Source of the DNA: CAYXVU01 sp964468725
GTDB lineage: Bacteria; Acidobacteriota; Blastocatellia; UBA7656
Direction: 5' to 3'
Length of the DNA: 9,265 nucleotides
NCBI GenBank assembly: GCA_964468725.1
Contig: CAYXVU010000240.1
Coordinates: forward strand, 1-9,265
Within the stretch, counting starts at the first letter, position 1, and each line of letters opens with the position of its first letter. Below, in pieces: positions 6,004-9,265 of this stretch. The notes under the pieces were generated by a model. That model saw only the letters and a list, made by a program, of their open reading frames with translations. It was not told the origin of the DNA and ran no database searches. A program made the translations under genes and the position numbers.

Positions 6004-7325
6004 TCGGCAATGGCAGCGGCGATGCGAGCGGCTTGGTCGCGTGCTTCTTGAATGACGGCTTCTTCGTTCATCGTTGTCAGTCTGCCGTCGCGCACAAGGA
6101 TGCGACCGTCAATGATTACCGTTTCGACATCGCTTGCCGTCGCCGAATAGACAATCGTCGAAATCACATCTCCGCCCGGTGCGGTGTGCAGTTTGTCGAG
6201 ATTGAGCAAGATCAAATCCGCACGTTTGCCGATTTCGATGCTGCCGATTTCGTCGCCCATTCCTACGGCGCGCGCGCCCGCAATCGTCGCCATGCGTAGA
6301 GCCGTGAGCGCGGGCAAGGCTTCTGTGCCGCGCCGCACTTTTTGCAGCAACGCCGCCGTTCGCATCTCGGTGAACATATCAAGCCGGTTGTTGCAGGGTG
6401 CGCCGTCTGCGCCAAGCGTTACCGAAATGCCGCGTTCGATCATCTCCGTCACCCGCGCCAGCCCCGACCCAAGTTTGAGATTCGAAGAGGGGCAGTGCGC
6501 GACGTGGGTTCCCGTGCGGCGGAGAATCTCCATCTCTTCGTCATCCAGCCACACGCAATGGGCTAAGACAGTGTGCGGAGCCGCAATGCCGAGGGCATCC
6601 AGATAAGCGATATTGCGCAGCCCGGTTTCGCTTTCGACCAGCGCGATTTCGTCGCGGTTTTCCGAAGCGTGCGTGTGAATAAGCACGCGGCGTTCGCGTG
6701 CGAGGCGCGCGACGCGCTCTAACAAGGTGCGCGTGCAACTGACGGCGAAGCGCGGCGCAAAACAGTAGCGGATGCGACCGTCAGCCTGTTGATGCCAGCG
6801 TTCCAGCAAGGCGAGCGATTCGGCAATCGAATCATCAGTCGGTTCGCGCAAAGGGGCGGGCACATCCTCGCCTTTATCCATCATGCATTTGCCGATGGTG
6901 GCGCGAAAGCCCGACTCTTCAACAGCTTCAAAGACCGCTTGGGTGTGATGCACCGTCTCCATCGTCAGCGCGCAGGTCGTGCCGCCGCGCAGCATTTCAG
7001 CGATGCCGAGTCGCGCAGAGGCTTTGAGCGAAGCGAACGTGTGCGCGGCTTCCATCGGCCAGATGCGTCGCTTCAACCAATCAATCAAGGCCAGATCATC
7101 CGCCGCGCCGCGAAACAGGGTTTGACAAAGGTGAATATGCGTCTGTACGAATCCCGGCAGCAAAACGCGCCCGCGCGCTTCGATCACTTCGTCTGCGGCA
7201 GCGGTCAGCGTCACATCGAGGTTGGCAATGCGCCCATCTTCGATTCGCACATCGCCTGTGAAGATGTGGCCTGCGCCATTGAGCGTGACGATGGTCGCGC
7301 CTTTGATGAGAAGGGAATTTTTCAT
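6000..7325 (-). CDS. Zinc amidohydrolase, 5'-deoxyadenosine/MTA/SAH deaminase-like
   Basis: This 441-residue enzyme belongs to the amidohydrolase superfamily, in the branch with MTA/SAH/5'-deoxyadenosine deaminases (also related to guanine and triazine deaminases). It probably deaminates an adenosine-type nucleoside left over from SAM metabolism. Visible motifs: His63 and His65 in QTHIHL, His219 and Glu222 in IHTHASE, His256 in VLAHCVW and Asp307 in LGADGAP. By analogy with characterised MTA/SAH deaminases, the first two His, His219 and Asp307 bind the metal, and Glu222 and His256 act in catalysis. IWPME (88-92) also fits that group. The ends form the usual small beta-domain (LLIKGATIVTLNG; IGKRADLILLNLD). 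ATG 7325 matches the family N-terminus; the Shine-Dalgarno is poor (ACGAG), and an in-frame TTG at 7403 would add 26 unusual residues. The gene converges on nat with overlapping stop codons. The exact substrate is uncertain. Confidence 0.88.
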   Translation of the reverse strand: MKNSLLIKGATIVTLNGAGHIFTGDVRIEDGRIANLDVTLTAAADEVIEARGRVLLPGFVQTHIHLCQTLFRGAADDLALIDWLKRRIWPMEAAHTFASLKASARLGIAEMLRGGTTCALTMETVHHTQAVFEAVEESGFRATIGKCMMDKGEDVPAPLREPTDDSIAESLALLERWHQQADGRIRYCFAPRFAVSCTRTLLERVARLARERRVLIHTHASENRDEIALVESETGLRNIAYLDALGIAAPHTVLAHCVWLDDEEMEILRRTGTHVAHCPSSNLKLGSGLARVTEMIERGISVTLGADGAPCNNRLDMFTEMRTAALLQKVRRGTEALPALTALRMATIAGARAVGMGDEIGSIEIGKRADLILLNLDKLHTAPGGDVISTIVYSATASDVETVIIDGRILVRDGRLTTMNEEAVIQEARDQAARIAAAIAD

Positions 7326-7487
7326 AGTGATGGCTCGTGAACCCTGTTCCTTATGAGGCGATTGCTCTTTTGATTGCCTGCCGTTGATTAACGATACACG
7401 CAAACGTGGAGCGTGAAAAGCGGTGCGTCATCCTCATCAAGGGGTTACTGCCAATCAGCAGAGCATACCGTCGCCATCTGCGTTGTA

Positions 7488-7694
7488 TACTTTCCGCTTT
7501 TTCCCGATGACAGTTGCTACCTGTTCGGTGAGGCGTTCGATCTCGGTTCGCAGATGGGGCGCAAGCGGGTGCGAAGCGGCGACCCTGCCGAAAAGAGCGA
7601 CCGCAATGTATTGGAAGTCTTGATTGATGTGGAGGGCAAAGACCGGGCTTTGGTCGTCGGTCTGCGCGTCACAGTGCAGTTTTTGCGAGCATAA
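7488..7694 (+). pseudogene. Orphan C-terminal fragment of a HlyD/DevB-like membrane-fusion protein
   Basis: A plus-strand frame is open from 7392 to TAA 7692-7694. Its last ~65 residues read like the C-terminal barrel of DevB/HlyD-type periplasmic adaptors of ABC exporters: AFDLGSQMGRKRVRSGDPAE, then SDRNVLEVLIDVE and LVVGLRVTVQFLRA. In that family a conserved 'G-x-x-x-x-x-G-x-x-x-G-x-[KR]-x-V...DP...D-x-[RN]-V-[VL]-E-V' stretch comes just before the end of the protein. Nothing upstream (frames checked back to 7392) matches the hairpin or lipoyl domains, and the bases before ~7488 belong to the divergent spacer. The N-terminal ~300 residues are therefore missing, and no ABC transporter partner is nearby. 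Most likely a decayed remnant left by a deletion or rearrangement. A short expressed protein beginning at GTG 7413 is less likely, as no Shine-Dalgarno is seen. Similarity is from memory, not a search. Confidence 0.5.
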
Positions 7695-7795
7695 GTTTTC
7701 AGAAGGACTTCAGGCCGCAGGCTCCGTTACACATCCGCGATGGTCAGATCGCCCCGACAAAACATTATCAACCCAATGATCTTTGCTCGCCCGCT

Positions 7796-9040
7796 TCAGA
7801 CCGGCCATTTGGCGTCGAGGAATTGCAGGCAGAGGCGTTCGAGTCCGTCTTTGCCAAGAAAGCGATTGCGAATCAAGGCGCGGCTATCGAATTGCCTGCG
7901 CGCGCTGATGATCCGAACAATGTCGCAATCGAATGGCGCAGCTTTAACATAGATGCGCGCGCCGCCCGAACTGACGTTTTCCGTAAAGCCTGTCTCTTCG
8001 CCGATCAGGTTCATAGTGTCGTTGAAGTATTCGACTTTGACCATCTCCGTCAATTCCACTCGCGCTTCGTGGCGGCGATTGATGCCCGTCCACTTCTGCG
8101 TCTGAAAGATGGCCCAGGGTTTGTAGAGATAAAGAGACGGCGGGTGCTCGCCTAAAAATTCCAACCCCACAAGACGCAGATTATCCTTCGGCAATTCGAC
8201 ACGCCGCACGATGGCATAGGCACTGTACGCCGGATCAGAGTAGTTGCGAACGCGCAGCTTCGGCGGCATCGGCAAAGTGATATGTAGTACCATTCCCGGC
8301 AGGACGCGTCGCTGCATCTGAACGGCTATGCCTAAACGATTGGCATCAACGGTTTTGGTCATCTCTTGCCATTTGCCGGTAGCACGGTCGCAGCCCGCAA
8401 CGAGCGTCGGGATCATCAGGCGAAAGCGGTCGCAGCGGCGGCGGTTGGCGGCTGCTTCTTCCGCCGTCACGGTGAAAGCCGGTTGTTGTTTGGCTCCTTC
8501 TACGATTTCGATGGCGTCAGCAGCCTGCCCGGAGGCTTGAGCTTGCGAAGAGGGAGCGGTCGCGGAAGAGGCTCTTTTGTGCTCAACGGCGGGCGCTTTT
8601 TTCGGTGCGGCTTTCAATGCTCCGCTCTTGCGCTCTTTCAGTCTTTGCGGAGTGGGAATATCAATGGGCAGCGGCGCGCGTGCGGTTCGCGCAAGGGATT
8701 GGTCATATTCCGACCGCTTCTGCACGTGGGTCAGCACGGTGAAGGATTCCGAGACGCGTTGAAAGGCTCGATCAACTCTGGCCAAGGTTTCATCGGTTAC
8801 CGAAGCTCTGACTTTATGATACGGAGGATGTAAAACGGCGACTGCTTGATGATAGGCCGCAATGATGGCCTCATTGGAAGCCGAACGTTCGACGCCGAGC
8901 GCCTGATAGTAATTGTTCGCTTGCTCGATATGATCGAGCAGGTATTCCAATTCCAAATAGTGCGCGCTAATCAACCTGCCGGTATTGCCGCGCTTGCTCA
9001 ATTCGCCTGTGCGTTTTCGTAATGAGCCGGAGTTTCTCAT
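7796..9040 (-). CDS. Degenerate J-domain protein with two PilZ domains
   Basis: This 414-residue protein starts at ATG 9040, 5 bases after AGGTG (9046-9050). The frame continues upstream to 9178, but that would include the promoter, so the later start is preferred. Residues ~42-115 resemble a DnaJ J-domain (NNYYQALGVERSASNEAIIAAY, ending RSEYDQSL), but the essential HPD is HPP (71-73), so stimulation of DnaK is unlikely. A low-complexity Ala/Lys/Pro/Ser linker (~117-198) follows. The first PilZ domain (~199-305) has RRxxxR (Arg200, Arg201, Arg205) and a variant D-x-N-x-x-G (232-237). The second (~318-412) has RRxxxR (Arg322, Arg323, Arg327) and a canonical N-x-S-x-x-G (355-360). PilZ domains bind cyclic di-GMP, so this is probably a c-di-GMP effector, possibly a scaffold that uses the J-like helices for protein contact. 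No signal peptide or membrane segment is seen. No co-oriented neighbour suggests a partner. Confidence 0.82.
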   Translation of the reverse strand: MRNSGSLRKRTGELSKRGNTGRLISAHYLELEYLLDHIEQANNYYQALGVERSASNEAIIAAYHQAVAVLHPPYHKVRASVTDETLARVDRAFQRVSESFTVLTHVQKRSEYDQSLARTARAPLPIDIPTPQRLKERKSGALKAAPKKAPAVEHKRASSATAPSSQAQASGQAADAIEIVEGAKQQPAFTVTAEEAAANRRRCDRFRLMIPTLVAGCDRATGKWQEMTKTVDANRLGIAVQMQRRVLPGMVLHITLPMPPKLRVRNYSDPAYSAYAIVRRVELPKDNLRLVGLEFLGEHPPSLYLYKPWAIFQTQKWTGINRRHEARVELTEMVKVEYFNDTMNLIGEETGFTENVSSGGARIYVKAAPFDCDIVRIISARRQFDSRALIRNRFLGKDGLERLCLQFLDAKWPV

Positions 9041-9113
9041 CGTTACACCTGTCGTGAGGGATGCCGATGAACGGGTTGCGGGGACAACCAAAGAGGCTTC
9101 GAAGAATGCGGCT

Positions 9114-9141
9114 ATTATGAACCGCTCGGCTTTTTTGTCAA
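9114..9141 (-). promoter_or_regulatory. Near-consensus sigma-70-type promoter for the J/PilZ gene
   Basis: On the minus strand, TTGACA (complement of 9136-9141, a perfect -35) is followed after 16 bases by CATAAT (complement of 9114-9119, 5 of 6 to TATAAT). Transcription would begin near 9107, giving a leader of about 65 bases before ATG 9040. This is by far the best promoter match in the window and suggests strong constitutive expression. Confidence 0.7.
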
Positions 9142-9265
9142 TAATCTTGTTGACCGAGCCGGTCAGCAAAAGTTGCATCCTCTTACGTTAGGGAAGTCGA
9201 AGGCGCGAACGAGGTTTTTTCGGAGTACCCGAATCTGTAGCGCTACGGTAAGGGACGAAGGGCGG
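9142..9265. other. Right-end segment with no recognisable gene
   Basis: Upstream of the promoter I see no coding frame with a ribosome-binding site, no RNA gene and no clear repeat. The neighbouring gene to the right lies outside the window. Confidence 0.4.

Noticed and set aside
6789..7340. 183-codon plus-strand open frame
   Set aside because: It is antisense to the N-terminal half of the amidohydrolase, whose metal-binding motifs prove the other strand.
7326..7403. TTG start 26 codons upstream for the deaminase
   Set aside because: The added residues are polar and unlike the family N-terminus. The ATG at 7325 starts at the usual beta-strand, although its Shine-Dalgarno is weak.
7486..7491. 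TATACT as a plus-strand -10 box
   Set aside because: There is no acceptable -35 at 16-18 bases, and the downstream frame looks like a gene fragment.

Overview
The window looks like a moderately GC-rich chromosomal segment of a free-living, probably diderm bacterium. The gene types fit an Acidobacteriota/Blastocatellia-like genome: a CHAT-STAND protein, a J-like protein with two PilZ domains, a CreD-like membrane protein, and an apparent remnant of a HlyD/DevB-type adaptor. This assignment is inference from protein style; no rRNA or other marker gene is present. I see no tRNA, rRNA, CRISPR array, transposase or integrase.

Layout, left to right. (1) Positions 2-988 (+) hold the 3' part of a CreD-like inner-membrane protein whose start lies outside the window. 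(2) A convergent gap (989-1120) carries a phrase that resembles a dispersed repeat. (3) A minus-strand cluster runs leftwards from 4966. It consists of a 968-residue CHAT protease-NB-ARC NTPase-TPR protein (2060-4966), a 213-bp gap rich in inverted repeats, a 73-residue cysteine-containing protein (1625-1846), and, 21 bp further on, a 160-residue protein with three membrane segments (1121-1603). This is the best candidate in the window for a little-described system: a self-contained sensor, switch and protease, followed by two unknown small genes, one of them membrane-bound. (4) A divergent intergenic region (4967-5241) contains an 18-bp palindrome close to the CHAT gene and a 62-bp hairpin that resembles a REP-type element. 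(5) Arylamine N-acetyltransferase (5242-6003, +) and a zinc amidohydrolase of the 5'-deoxyadenosine/MTA/SAH deaminase group (6000-7325, -) meet tail to tail with overlapping stop codons. (6) A 470-bp gap without an intact gene contains what reads as the orphaned C-terminus of a HlyD/DevB-type membrane-fusion protein (about 7488-7694, +). (7) A degenerate J-domain/PilZ/PilZ protein (7796-9040, -) is driven by a near-consensus sigma-70-type promoter at 9114-9141. (8) The last 85 or so bases show nothing recognisable.

How the genes may work together: only the CHAT cluster looks like a functional unit. By analogy with known CHAT and STAND immune proteins, ligand sensing by the C-terminal helical repeats would drive NTP-dependent oligomerisation through the NB-ARC module and activate the N-terminal caspase-like protease. 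The two downstream genes would be natural candidates for a substrate, effector or regulator. That link is inference from co-orientation only. The acetyltransferase and deaminase are housekeeping or detoxification enzymes, and the PilZ protein is a likely c-di-GMP effector. None of these is obviously tied to the CHAT cluster.
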